Shown: positions 17,688 through 26,098 of the stretch, piece after piece | Layout of the letters: the number at the start of each line of letters is the position of its first letter | Position numbering within the stretch: the first letter of the stretch is position 1 | Assembly: GCA_035523995.1 (NCBI GenBank) | Contig: DATKPQ010000093.1 | Span: forward strand, 32,556-96,555 | Source: JASHVB01 sp035523995 | Lineage (GTDB): Bacteria > Pseudomonadota > Alphaproteobacteria > Acetobacterales > Acetobacteraceae | Length of the DNA stretch: 64,000 nucleotides | Reading direction: 5' to 3' | Notes under the pieces: model-generated | Database searches by the model: none | Seen by the model: the letters and a program-made list of their open reading frames with translations, nothing else | Told to the model about the DNA's origin: nothing | Position numbers and translations under genes: made by a program

Positions 17688-18222
17688 TCCTAATTTGACC
17701 GGCACTTTGCGTGAAGCCGGAACATTGTCCTATACCTCATGCGGTCACCCGGTCCACCAGTTCTTCCAGCAACCATAGATGCCGGCTCACGCCAGCTTCC
17801 ATGGCCGGCGAGCATTCGATGGTCGAGTGCAGACGCACGAAGTTGTAGTGCGCGAAGTGCAGCGCAACCGCCGCCTTGTGGTTTTCCAGCTTCTTCGAGA
17901 AGGCGTTGGTCAACCGCGTCAGGCGACGGATCGCCATACGCATGGTCAAGTTCTGCCTCTCGATCAGGCTGGTCGAAATATGGTCCTTGTCGGGACGCCC
18001 GGCGATGACGCTCTTCTCCGAGCGCACGACATGCGGCGGGCTGTAACGGCCAGGGCCGATTGGATCGGCTTCGTAAAATTTTACCGCCTGCCCGTAATCG
18101 ACATCGGCGCCGAAGGCTTCCTCGGTCGCCTCGACGTAGGCCGCGAGGGCATCGGACGATAGCTGGACCCGGTTGGTCAGCCGTTCCGCCAGATCGCGCA
18201 TGAAGGCGGTTGACGCCATCGG
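17688..18222 (-). mobile_element. Remnant of an IS1-family insertion sequence
   Basis: One end is recognisable at 17691 (GTAGTGTCCTAATTT), abutting the arsC fragment. The transposase frame inside is cut at about 18222, where AAA-ATPase sequence begins. No inverted copy of the terminal sequence occurs at the other side, so the right end is lost and the element cannot move on its own. Confidence 0.65.
17737..18219 (-). pseudogene. IS1-family transposase, C-terminal fragment
   Basis: 160 residues with the C-terminal half of an IS1-type DDE transposase: LTNRVQLSSDALAAYVEA, HISTSLIERQNLTMRMAIRRLTRLTNAFSKK, then HYNFVRLHSTIECSPAMEAGV. The Glu of the catalytic triad (LIERQN) and probably the second Asp (SSDAL) are present. 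The N-terminal zinc-ribbon/HTH part and the first Asp are absent, since the frame meets a stop just upstream of 18219. Confidence 0.85.
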
Positions 18223-18225
18223 CTA

Positions 18226-18810
18226 TTGCCGTTTATCAGGGAAGCAGACTTCGGCATCTCCGATGTGCAGGTAGCGTCGCAACCACTCAATGCCCAGATA
18301 ATTGCCGCGATCCAGGATCCGCTGCCTTTGATCTATCAAGATGCACCAAATGCACCACCGAAGGTGGCAAAGGTAACATTCTCGCATACCGCGCAGAAGT
18401 CGCAATTACACATAGACCTGGACATGATGGAAGAGTCTGGCGGCACGCAAGTTCTGTTCCGAACCGGGGGGGCGTGGTTGAACGTCTTAAAGAACGGCGA
18501 AGTCTTATTAGTTGACGAGATTGATATTAGCCTTCATCCGCTACTTGTAAGGTTTCTGATCGATAGGTTCCATTCGCCGACTTACAATCGGCAGAATGCG
18601 CAACTCGTATTTACCACCCACAATACTTCGATATTGACGAAGGAGATGTTCCGGCGCGATCAGATATGGTTTGTTGAGAAGAGTTCGGACGGATCATCTA
18701 AGCTGTATCCGCTTTCGGACTTTAGCCCACGCAAAGAGGAAGACTTTCAGCGATGCTACATGCGAGGGCGATACGGTGCTCTTCCTATCCTTGAGGACTT
18801 GGATCAGTAA
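18226..18810 (+). pseudogene. AAA/OLD-like ATPase, C-terminal fragment
   Basis: About 194 residues with Walker B EVLLVDEIDISLHP and the switch-His segment VFTTHNTSIL, followed by RDQIWFVEKSSDG and MRGRYGALPILEDLDQ. This is the C-terminal part of an AAA_15/AAA_21 ATPase of the type found in RloA-like defence genes. The Walker A part is missing; sequence starts abruptly at the truncated transposase. Base composition is visibly less GC-rich than the surroundings, suggesting recent acquisition. No RloB-like partner follows. Confidence 0.75.
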
Positions 18811-18814
18811 TGTC

Positions 18815-18921
18815 GGGCTTTCAGAGAAGGCGTGGAACCGCCCTTGGCCGATCTTGTCCAGAATGGCCTCGGCCATGATCGAACGCGCCGAGTTCCGTGT
18901 GCACAGGAACAAGACGACCGG
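18815..18921 (-). pseudogene. arsC: arsC, 5' fragment (catalytic loop)
   Basis: Minus-strand reading gives VVLFLCTRNSARSIMAEAIL, the ArsC P-loop (C-x2-N-x2-R-S; the usual TGNSARS appears as TRNSARS), then DKIGQGRFHAFS. Similarity stops after AFS, exactly where full-length ArsC continues toward the segment now found at 17682. The two fragments are collinear parts of one gene split by the 1.1-kb block between them. Confidence 0.8.
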
Positions 18922-18924
18922 TTG

Positions 18925-19296
18925 ATGCCCTGGCCGTTCATCCCAACCTCTGTCCCCACAGGCTGGCTGGGAGCGGTCGTGTTTGTCCTTGCGATGGCAC
19001 TGAGCGCGTGGGCGTTCGCCACCATGACCCGGGCGGGCTCAAATGTGCCCACCAACCTTCCGACGACGACCATCGTCGACACCGGCCCCTACCGGTTCAC
19101 GTGTAACCCTATCTACCTGGGAATGATGTTGGGTCTTGCCGGCGAAGCCATGGTTTTCAACAGTGTGTGGCCGTTGCTCACGCTGGTGCCCTTTGCCTTG
19201 GTCATCCACTACGGCGTCGTCGCTCGCGAAGAAGCATATCTCCAACGAAAGTTCGGCAATGACTATAGCCGCTACCGTGCGTACGTGCGGCGATGA
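18925..19296 (+). pseudogene. Isoprenylcysteine carboxyl methyltransferase-family protein, N-terminally truncated
   Basis: 123 residues from ATG 18925. The membrane helices and the ICMT/PEMT signature GPYRFTCNPIYLGMML are intact, followed by VVAREEAYLQRKFGNDYSRYRAYVRR. Family members usually carry another 25-35 residues with a first membrane helix before PLPFIP-like sequence; here that part is replaced by the opposite-strand arsC 5' fragment. The S-adenosylmethionine-binding core survives, so residual function cannot be excluded. Cysteine replaces the common Arg/His before NPIYLG. Confidence 0.7.
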
Positions 19297-19497
19297 CTAT
19301 AATCGGCGCCAATGAGGTGCCACGAATCCGATTTCGGTCATCAGAGCGGGCGTGGCGACCCGTGCCGATCCACCATGGATTCTGCATCCACAAATACCTG
19401 GTGCATTTTGTAGCCTGTTGACCTGACTTCACCCATGACGGCCGAGGGCCGCCAAGACGCCCGCGATGCACAACCGCACCCTGTGAGCTGTAGGTCC

Positions 19498-20544
19498 CTA
19501 CCCCTGCGTAGGCAGCGGGTCCCCGTCCCCCCGCATCTCCTCCACCACCTCCGCCTCGATTGCGTCCAACAGCCGCGCCGGGAAATGCCGCGGCACGCGC
19601 TGCGCGATGAACACCAGCCGCGTGGAGCGATCCGCTGACGGCCAGCGGGGGAGAAAATCCGGCGGCGCAAATACGTGCTGCACGCCATGGATTACCGCCG
19701 GCTGCCCCGGCATCTCGGCCACATTCACCAATCCCTTCAGCCGCAGCAGCCGAGCCCCGCAATGCTCGGCCAGCGCCTGCAGCATCAATGCCAGTGCGAG
19801 CGCCGGCACTGGCCGTTGCCGCTGCAGGGCAAATGTTGTCACGCCATCACTGTGCACCGCCTGCGAGACGGCCCCGCGCGTGCCAACCCGGAACGGACTA
19901 CGCCCCACCTCGAACGGCAGACCGGCCAGCCGTTCGGCTCGCGCCTCCGCATCGCCACCCCCAAACAGCCACCCCGGCACCAGATCGCCTGTCGCCGCCA
20001 AAGGCGCGGCCGGATTCAGCCCCGCCAGACGCGCCCGCAAACTCTCCGCTGCCCCCGCCAGATCGGTCTTGCTCAGCGCCAGCCTATCCGCCAAAGCCGC
20101 CTGGCGCCGCGCCTCCGGATGGCGGTCCAGCGTTGCTTCCCCCAGCACCGCGTCCACCACCGTCAGCACGCTGTCCAGCCGGTATCCCGCCGCCACGTCA
20201 GCATCCGTCATCAGCGCGTGCAGGATCGGCGCCGGGTCCGCCAGCCCGGAGGTTTCTACCAGCGCCCGATCGAAGGCGATCTCCCCCGCCTCCGCCCGTC
20301 CTCGCAGCTCGAGCAGTGTCGCCACCAAATCGCTGCGCACAGCGCAGCACAGGCACCCCGTGGTCAGCGCCAGCAGCGTCTCGTCGCTGGACGCGATCAA
20401 CTCATGGTCCAGTCCGATCTCGCCGAACTCGTTCACGATCACCGCCGTGCGCGCAAACCCGGGATCGCGCAGCACGCGCCCGATCAGCGTGGTCTTGCCG
20501 CTGCCAAGGAATCCTGTGACAACCGAAACCGGCCGCATGATCAT
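19498..20544 (-). CDS. CobW/COG0523-family GTPase (metallochaperone-like)
   Basis: 348 residues from ATG 20544 (a second ATG lies at 20538). Walker A GFLGSGKTT at residues about 10-18, the metal-binding CxCC motif TTGCLCCAVR near residue 70, then LVETSGLADPAPI and switch/base motif LSKTDLAG. The C-terminal CobW domain contains LRLKGLVNVAEMPGQPAVIHGVQHVF. These GTPases deliver zinc, cobalt or other metals to client enzymes; the client here is unknown. The gene is divergent from the PPOX gene with 27 bases between the starts. Confidence 0.9.
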   Translation of the reverse strand: MIMRPVSVVTGFLGSGKTTLIGRVLRDPGFARTAVIVNEFGEIGLDHELIASSDETLLALTTGCLCCAVRSDLVATLLELRGRAEAGEIAFDRALVETSGLADPAPILHALMTDADVAAGYRLDSVLTVVDAVLGEATLDRHPEARRQAALADRLALSKTDLAGAAESLRARLAGLNPAAPLAATGDLVPGWLFGGGDAEARAERLAGLPFEVGRSPFRVGTRGAVSQAVHSDGVTTFALQRQRPVPALALALMLQALAEHCGARLLRLKGLVNVAEMPGQPAVIHGVQHVFAPPDFLPRWPSADRSTRLVFIAQRVPRHFPARLLDAIEAEVVEEMRGDGDPLPTQG

Positions 20545-20571
20545 GCGTCCCCCTCTAGCAGGAGCCAGCAC

Positions 20572-21216
20572 ATGGACGCGATGCCGGTGAACACCCTGCC
20601 GGACGACCACATCATCCGCGACGAGGCGACGCTCGCCGCGCTCTATGGCGAGCCTTCCCCCGGCGCCATCGCCAAGGAAGTGGACTACGTCCATCCCCAC
20701 TACGCTGCCATGATCGCGGCCTCGCCTTTCATGGTGCTGGCAACCTCCGGTCCCGGCGGCCTGGATGCCTCGCCGCGCGGCGACCCCGCCGGCTTCGTGC
20801 ATGTCGAGAACGACCGCACCCTGCTCATCCCGGACCGCCGCGGCAACAACCGCACCGACAGCCTGCGCAACATCATCAACGATCCCCGCGTCGCGCTCCT
20901 GTTCCTTATCCCCGGTGTCGGCGAAACGCTCCGCGTGAACGGCCGCGCCAGCATCTCGATCGCCCCCGACCTTCTCGCCCGCTTCGAATTCCGCGGTGCG
21001 CTGCCGCGCTCGGTGATCGTGGTGGCGGTGGAGAGCGTCTATTTCCAATGCCCCAAGGCGCTGGTGCGCTCCGAGTTGTGGAACCCGGACAAGCACATCC
21101 CCCGCAAGTCGCTCCCCAGCACCGGCACGATCATCGGCGACATCACCGCCGGCAAACTCGGCGGCGAGCAATACGACCGGGAATACCCGGACCGTCTGCG
21201 CAAGACGCTCTACTGA
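20572..21216 (+). CDS. Pyridoxamine 5'-phosphate oxidase-family FMN protein (MSMEG_1061-like)
   Basis: 214 residues from ATG 20572 with AGGAG upstream. The split-barrel flavin fold shows as SPFMVLATSGPGGLDASPRGD, LLIPDRRGNNRTDSLRNII, RVALLFLIPGVGETLRVNG and YFQCPKALVRSELW. The sequence suits the MSMEG_1061 subgroup of FMN-dependent PPOX proteins, not vitamin B6-forming PdxH. It shares a short divergent promoter region with the CobW gene. Confidence 0.88.
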   Translation: MDAMPVNTLPDDHIIRDEATLAALYGEPSPGAIAKEVDYVHPHYAAMIAASPFMVLATSGPGGLDASPRGDPAGFVHVENDRTLLIPDRRGNNRTDSLRNIINDPRVALLFLIPGVGETLRVNGRASISIAPDLLARFEFRGALPRSVIVVAVESVYFQCPKALVRSELWNPDKHIPRKSLPSTGTIIGDITAGKLGGEQYDREYPDRLRKTLY

Positions 21217-21237
21217 CCGCCGAACGAGCCTTACCCC

Positions 21238-21927
21238 ATGCGCTGTCTGATTGCCGCGGTGGCCCTGATCTGCGCCCCCCTCGCCTGCGCGGCCGCCGCC
21301 CAGGCCGAGACGCTGCTGCATCTCTCGGACACCGAAACCGTCACCGTCGCACCCGACGAACTGTCGGCGGCACTGCGCGTCGAGGTCACCAGCGCCAACC
21401 CCGCCGACGCGCAGCAACGGGTCAACGTCGCCATGGCCCACGCCCTGGCGGAAGCCCGCAAGGTCCCCGGCGTCACCATCAGCACCGGCGCCTATTCTGT
21501 CTGGCACGTCGACCCCACCCCGCAGGACCGCACGGAACGCTGGCAGGCCAACCAGACGCTGAACCTCACCAGCCGCGACGGCCCGACCTTGCTCACCCTG
21601 GTCGGCGTCCTGCAGCACAGCGGCCTGGCCATCGAATCCCTGGACTGGCGCCTGTCGCGCGCAGCGGAAAGAAAAGCCCATGACGAGGCACTGCACGCCG
21701 CCATATCAGCGCTGCGCGGCAAGGTGGCCCAGGCCGCCGGCTTGCTCGACCTGCGATTCGATTCGTTCAAGCAGGTGACGCTCGGCCAGTCCGCGCCGCC
21801 GCCGCTGCCGCGTTTCGCCCCTGCGATGGTGATGGCAACAGCCGCGGCCGTGCCCCCCAGCGCGGTCGCCGCCAACGTGCCGGTCAGCGCCACGGTCGAG
21901 GCCGACGCCGTCCTGGTGCCGAAATAG
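21238..21927 (+). CDS. SIMPL domain (DUF541) periplasmic protein
   Basis: 229 residues. Signal peptide MRCLIAAVALICAPLACAAAAQA, then the SIMPL domain: LHLSDTETVTVAPDELSAALRVEV, NVAMAHALAEARKVPGVTISTGAYSV, QTLNLTSRD, and DEALHAAISALRGKVAQAAGLL. Family function is unsettled; members are linked to oxidative and envelope stress. It follows the PPOX gene by 21 bases and is probably co-transcribed. Confidence 0.85.
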   Translation: MRCLIAAVALICAPLACAAAAQAETLLHLSDTETVTVAPDELSAALRVEVTSANPADAQQRVNVAMAHALAEARKVPGVTISTGAYSVWHVDPTPQDRTERWQANQTLNLTSRDGPTLLTLVGVLQHSGLAIESLDWRLSRAAERKAHDEALHAAISALRGKVAQAAGLLDLRFDSFKQVTLGQSAPPPLPRFAPAMVMATAAAVPPSAVAANVPVSATVEADAVLVPK

Positions 21928-22024
21928 CCTGGGCCGCGTCAGCCGCGCGGCTGCCGTTTCCGCGACCGGTTGGCCTTGCGTCGCGACCCTCGGTTGCGCA
22001 TCTTTCTGAAACCTGGGAGAGATC

Positions 22025-22855
22025 ATGCGGGGGACAGGAGCAGGTTTGATGGACGGCGCGGTAGACACGAGACGGATCACGATCCACGCACCGGATGATT
22101 TTCCCGGGATGCGTGCGGCCGGGCGCCTCGCCGCCGAGACACTGGACATGATCGCCGCCCATGTCCGCCCCGGCGTTACCACAGGCACGCTGGACCGGCT
22201 CTGCCACGAGTTCATTACGGCGCACAACGCGGTGCCCGCGCCGCTGAACTACCGTGGCTATCCGAAGTCGATCTGCACCTCGATCAATCATGTGGTGTGC
22301 CACGGCATTCCCGGCGAGCGGAAGCTGGAACCAGGCGACGTGCTGAATATCGACGTGACGGTGATCCTGAACGGCTGGCACGGCGATTCGTCGCGCATGT
22401 ACTCGGCCGGGCAGCCGTCCACGCGCGCGCGCAACCTGATCGACGTGACCTATGAAGCCATGCTCCGCGGCGTTCGCACGGTGAGACCCGGCGTGACATT
22501 GGGCGATGTCGGCCACGCCATCCAGACATTCGTCGAAGGCCACCGGTTTTCCGTGGTGCGCGATTTCTGCGGCCACGGCATCGGCCGCCGCTTCCACGAG
22601 CCGCCCAACGTCCTGCATTTCGGCCGCCCCGGCGAGGGTCCGGTGTTGCAGCCGGGCATGTTCTTCACCATCGAGCCGATGGTGAACGCCGGCCGCCCGG
22701 AGGTGAAAGTGCTGGATGACGGCTGGACCGCCGTGACTCGCGACCGCAGCCTGTCGGCACAGTTCGAGCATATGGTAGGCGTGACGGAGACCGGCGTGGA
22801 GATATTCACACTATCGCCGGCGCATCTCGACAAGCCGCCTTACCTGGTAGGTTGA
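22025..22855 (+). CDS. map: Type I methionine aminopeptidase
   Basis: 276 residues from ATG 22025, with GGGAG seven bases upstream. All five metal ligands are visible in order: DVTV (Asp), GDSSRM (Asp), GHGIGRRFHEPP (His), FFTIEPMV (Glu) and AQFEHMVGVTETG (Glu). It removes initiator methionine from nascent cytosolic proteins. In many relatives map precedes radC; here a cupin gene sits between them. Confidence 0.95.
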   Translation: MRGTGAGLMDGAVDTRRITIHAPDDFPGMRAAGRLAAETLDMIAAHVRPGVTTGTLDRLCHEFITAHNAVPAPLNYRGYPKSICTSINHVVCHGIPGERKLEPGDVLNIDVTVILNGWHGDSSRMYSAGQPSTRARNLIDVTYEAMLRGVRTVRPGVTLGDVGHAIQTFVEGHRFSVVRDFCGHGIGRRFHEPPNVLHFGRPGEGPVLQPGMFFTIEPMVNAGRPEVKVLDDGWTAVTRDRSLSAQFEHMVGVTETGVEIFTLSPAHLDKPPYLVG

Positions 22856-22920
22856 AACTCGGCGGCACGGGCAAGGCAACGCAGGACCAACGGGACGCCG
22901 ATAACAGGAGGAAGCGCGCC

Positions 22921-23310
22921 ATGGATATCGAACCGATGCAGGTTGCAGTCGCCAGCAAGGAAAATCCGAACTATATCGCCGGGCGGCGTGCATTCTTCAA
23001 ATATCGCGATCTTGGCGTCATCGGCGCGACCAACCGGCGCATGCGTGCGCAGGTAACCTCGGCCGAGCAAGGCATGTCGCAGCCAACGGGATGGCACGTG
23101 CACAAGTGCGACGTGCAGTTCGTTTACATGCTGAGCGGCTGGGTGGATCTGGAGTTCGCCGACCGCAAAGTACGTCTCCAGGCTGGTGACTCGATCCTGA
23201 TCCCGGGCGACACGCCGCACAATGAGACCGGCACGTCGGACACGTTCGAATTGCTGGAAGTATCGCTGCCCGCCGACATGGGCACGGAACCCTGCGCCGC
23301 CCCCGCGTAA
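22921..23310 (+). CDS. Single-domain cupin protein
   Basis: 129 residues from ATG 22921 with AGGAGGAAG upstream. Cupin motif 1 (GWHVHKCDVQFVYMLSGWVDLEF) supplies His-x-His, and motif 2 is LQAGDSILIPGDTPHNE with the third His. It is a small beta-barrel, probably metal-binding, protein. The substrate is not predictable. It lies between map and radC, with a palindrome after its stop. Confidence 0.85.
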   Translation: MDIEPMQVAVASKENPNYIAGRRAFFKYRDLGVIGATNRRMRAQVTSAEQGMSQPTGWHVHKCDVQFVYMLSGWVDLEFADRKVRLQAGDSILIPGDTPHNETGTSDTFELLEVSLPADMGTEPCAAPA

Positions 23311-23328
23311 CCGCTTCCGCTCCTCCAT

Positions 23329-23365
23329 AACCTCTCCGGCGCGCTGGTCTCGCATCGGAGAGGTT
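23329..23365. repeat. CCTCTCC/GGAGAGG palindrome, copy 1
   Basis: AACCTCTCCG at 23329-23338 pairs perfectly with CGGAGAGGTT at 23356-23365. It sits 18 bases after the cupin stop and 31 bases before radC, where it could act as a transcription terminator or RNA-stability hairpin. Related palindromes occur at 38255, 39873 and 55214. Confidence 0.75.
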
Positions 23366-23395
23366 TGCTTAACTTCTCCCCGCTACCATCGCCGC

Positions 23396-24145
23396 ATGAA
23401 GCGGCGCCCCGCCCCAGCCCTCTCCGAGACCGCCGACTTGCTTGCCCCCCTCTCGCCCGACGCCCCGCCATCCACGGCGGGCGCGGAAGGCCACCGCGAC
23501 CGTGTGCGCGCCCGCCTGCTGAAAGCCGGTCCCGACTCCTTGGCGGACCACGAAATGCTGGAGATGGTATTGTTCCTCGCCCTGCCCCGCCGCGACACCA
23601 AGGCTCTCGCCTGGGCATTGCTCGAGCGCTTCCACAGTTTTGCCGGGGTCATCGCCGCGCCCGTGCCCGAACTTCAATCGATCGACGGCATCGGAGAAGC
23701 CGCCGCCGCCGCATTGAAAACCGTGCAGGCTGCCGCAATACGCCTGGTGCGTTCGCAGCTTGCCACCGTGCCGATCCTCGGCAACTGGGAGAAGCTGATC
23801 GAATACCTGACCGCCCTGCTCGCGCATGAACAAGTGGAACAAGCCCGGGTCCTGTATCTGGACAATCGGAATCGTCTGCTGGCAGATGAAATGCAGGGCC
23901 GCGGCACGGTCAACCACACGCCCGTCTACCCTCGTGAAGTGGTCAAACGCGCGCTGGAACTGCATGCGACGGGCCTTGTATTGGCCCACAACCACCCAAG
24001 CGGCGATCCAACCCCGTCACGCGAGGATATTGCCATGACCCGCGAGATCAAAACCGCCGCGGATGCGTTGCGCATCGTGCTGCACGACCACGTCATTATC
24101 GCCGGCGCGCGTTCGCTGAGCTTCCGGCAGGCAGGATTATTGTAG
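23396..24145 (+). CDS. radC: RadC/JAB-domain DNA repair-associated protein
   Basis: 249 residues from ATG 23396. An N-terminal UPF0758 helix-hairpin region (EGHRDRVRARLLKAGPDSLADHEMLEMVLF, then SIDGIGEAAAAALK) is followed by the JAMM metalloprotease-like domain with GTVNHTPVYPREVVKRAL and AHNHPSGDPTPSRED, the His-x-His...Ser...Asp zinc signature. The biochemical role of chromosomal RadC remains uncertain. Confidence 0.93.
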   Translation: MKRRPAPALSETADLLAPLSPDAPPSTAGAEGHRDRVRARLLKAGPDSLADHEMLEMVLFLALPRRDTKALAWALLERFHSFAGVIAAPVPELQSIDGIGEAAAAALKTVQAAAIRLVRSQLATVPILGNWEKLIEYLTALLAHEQVEQARVLYLDNRNRLLADEMQGRGTVNHTPVYPREVVKRALELHATGLVLAHNHPSGDPTPSREDIAMTREIKTAADALRIVLHDHVIIAGARSLSFRQAGLL

Positions 24146-24159
24146 CGCGGCATCGCCAG

Positions 24160-24280
24160 GTCATCGCGAGTCGCCACCGGCCCGGCTCCGTGCGCTTTCT
24201 CGAACGGGATAGCTTTGTCGCTGCGCTCCTCGCAATGGCATAACTGGATTGCTCCGTCGCTACGCGCCTCGTCATGACAT
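24160..24280. repeat. Dispersed palindromic intergenic repeat, copy 2
   Basis: GTCATCGCGAGTCGCC, then TTTGTCGCTGCGCTCCTCGCAATGGC, then GGATTGCTCCGTCGCTACGCG lie between radC and the convergent amidohydrolase. They share the CGCAATG/GATTGC-CGTCGCT vocabulary of the repeats at 4160 and 56148. This copy is the most degenerate of the three. Confidence 0.65.
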
Positions 24281-24312
24281 ATAGAGCACTCTCCCAATGG
24301 CATACGAACCGG

Positions 24313-25122
24313 TTATGCTTTCCAGCCCAACCAATCCTTCACCCCCTGCCCCATCACGAGGTCCAGGTCGCGTCCCTTCAGCCAGGGCAGTTCCTCGGTG
24401 AACAAGGTCACGCACTGGCGGTAGCTGCATGGCATGCGGGTGATATCGGTGCCCCAGAAAAACCGCTGCGGCCCATATGCATCGAAAATGCGGTGCAGTC
24501 CGTCATGGATATCGTGGAACGGATAGGCTGCCGCGGAATACCCCGGCGCTCCGGTCGCCTTGACCGCGACATTCGGCAGCTTCGCCAGCGACAGCAGCTC
24601 ATCCAGGTTCGCGAACGCCGCCTCGCCCTTCGCGCTACGAACCAAACCAAGATGGTCGATCAACAGCCGCAGCTTCGGATGGGCCTCGGCGATCTGCCGG
24701 AACTTCGGAAAGAACCGCCACGCCATGGTTGCGACCGGCGTCCCCGCACGCTCTGCCGCCGGCCACACCCAGTCCATCGTGCCGTCCTCGTGCCAGGTCT
24801 GTTGCTCCGGCCGCGTCAACGCCCAGCGCAGGCCCAGCATGCCCGGGCGCTGCTTCCACGTGTCCACCAGTGCGCGGCTTTCCGGCTTGTCGAGAGGGAA
24901 CCACCCCAGGATGCAGAATTTCTCCGGGTATTTCCGTGCTGCTTCGACGGCGAGTTCGTTCGATCCCGGATCCCAGCTCGGCGGATGCAGCACCGCGCCG
25001 TCAACGCCCGCTTCGTTCATCTCCGCGATCAATTCCTCGGCGCTGAACGACGACGTCTGGCGATGGTGCGCGCTGGGCGTGCCGCTGCCCCAGATATGCA
25101 CCTGCGCATCGATGACCTGCAT
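24313..25122 (-). CDS. Amidohydrolase 2 family hydrolase
   Basis: 269 residues from ATG 25122, preceded by GGAGGAGAG. It opens with MQVIDAQVHIWG, the HxH-like metal-binding start of the TIM-barrel amidohydrolases (here QVH). DGAVLHPPSWDPGSNE, LLIDHLGLV (metal His) and FFWGTDITRMPCSYRQCV (catalytic Asp) follow. Such enzymes hydrolyse or decarboxylate lactones and aromatic acids; no substrate can be assigned. It is divergent from surE. Confidence 0.85.
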   Translation of the reverse strand: MQVIDAQVHIWGSGTPSAHHRQTSSFSAEELIAEMNEAGVDGAVLHPPSWDPGSNELAVEAARKYPEKFCILGWFPLDKPESRALVDTWKQRPGMLGLRWALTRPEQQTWHEDGTMDWVWPAAERAGTPVATMAWRFFPKFRQIAEAHPKLRLLIDHLGLVRSAKGEAAFANLDELLSLAKLPNVAVKATGAPGYSAAAYPFHDIHDGLHRIFDAYGPQRFFWGTDITRMPCSYRQCVTLFTEELPWLKGRDLDLVMGQGVKDWLGWKA

Positions 25123-25259
25123 GAGTGCTCTCTCCTCCGCTTGCTTGCCCGTCATGCTGGACGGCCGGTCGCCTCCGCGCAACTGGTCTGGACGCATTGC
25201 TCTGGACGCACGCGGCGCCCTCCGCCAAACAGGGCCGAACCATTTTCGGAGCGCTGCCA

Positions 25260-26036
25260 GTGCTGGACCGGATCCTGCTGACGAACGATGACGGCATCGA
25301 CGCGCCGGGCCTCGCAGTGCTGGAGACAATCGCCGCGGAACTGGCACGCGAGGTCTGGGTGGTCGCGCCAGAGCATGACCAGAGCGGCGTATCGCACGCC
25401 ATCAGCCTCCATCATCCGTTGCGGGTCAGCCATCAGGGGCCGCGGCGCTTCGGCATCACCGGTACGCCGGGCGACTGCGCCGTGATGGGCGTCTGCCACA
25501 TGATGAAGGGTGCGCCGCCGGACCTGATCCTGTCCGGCGTCAATCGCGGTTTGAATCTGGGCATGGAAACGGTGTTCTCCGGCACTGTCGGCGGCGCGAT
25601 GACCGGCATGATGTTGGGCATTCCGTCGATCGGGCTGAGCCAGGCGTTCAAGGACCGCAACAACGTGCCGTGGGACACCGCGCGCACGCTGGGCGCGCAG
25701 GTGGTGCGGGATCTGCTCGCGATCGGTTGGAGCAAGGATGCATGCCTGAACGTCAATTTCCCGCCCGTGCCGGCGAGCGAGACCGGTCCGCTGACGCTGG
25801 CCCGGCAGGGCGTGGGAATGATCGCGGGCATGCATGTGGAAACGCGCACCGATCCGCGCGGCATGACCTATCACTGGCTGAATTTCCGCCGCGGCGACCG
25901 CGTGCAGGGGCCGGAGAGCGACTACGACGCGATGCGGGCCGGCAAGATCGTGGTGACGCCGCTACGCTACGATCGCACGGATGATGACGCATACCGCGCG
26001 CTGGCCGAGAAGCTGCCGCGGTTCAGCGGGGGGTAA
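25260..26036 (+). CDS. surE: 5'/3'-nucleotidase SurE
   Basis: 258 residues from GTG 25260; the longer open frame upstream has no family similarity. SurE metal and active-site motifs are complete: LLTNDDGIDAPG (two Asp), APEHDQSGVSHAIS (Ser), and LILSGVNRGLNLG (Asn). It dephosphorylates nucleoside monophosphates and is often linked to stress survival. It stands alone here without the usual pcm or nlpD neighbours. Confidence 0.94.
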   Translation: MLDRILLTNDDGIDAPGLAVLETIAAELAREVWVVAPEHDQSGVSHAISLHHPLRVSHQGPRRFGITGTPGDCAVMGVCHMMKGAPPDLILSGVNRGLNLGMETVFSGTVGGAMTGMMLGIPSIGLSQAFKDRNNVPWDTARTLGAQVVRDLLAIGWSKDACLNVNFPPVPASETGPLTLARQGVGMIAGMHVETRTDPRGMTYHWLNFRRGDRVQGPESDYDAMRAGKIVVTPLRYDRTDDDAYRALAEKLPRFSGG

Positions 26037-26098
26037 GGCGACACGACTCCCCTGGGAGGTGAGGCGACACGGGGATGCCTCGCAACACCACCATAAAC

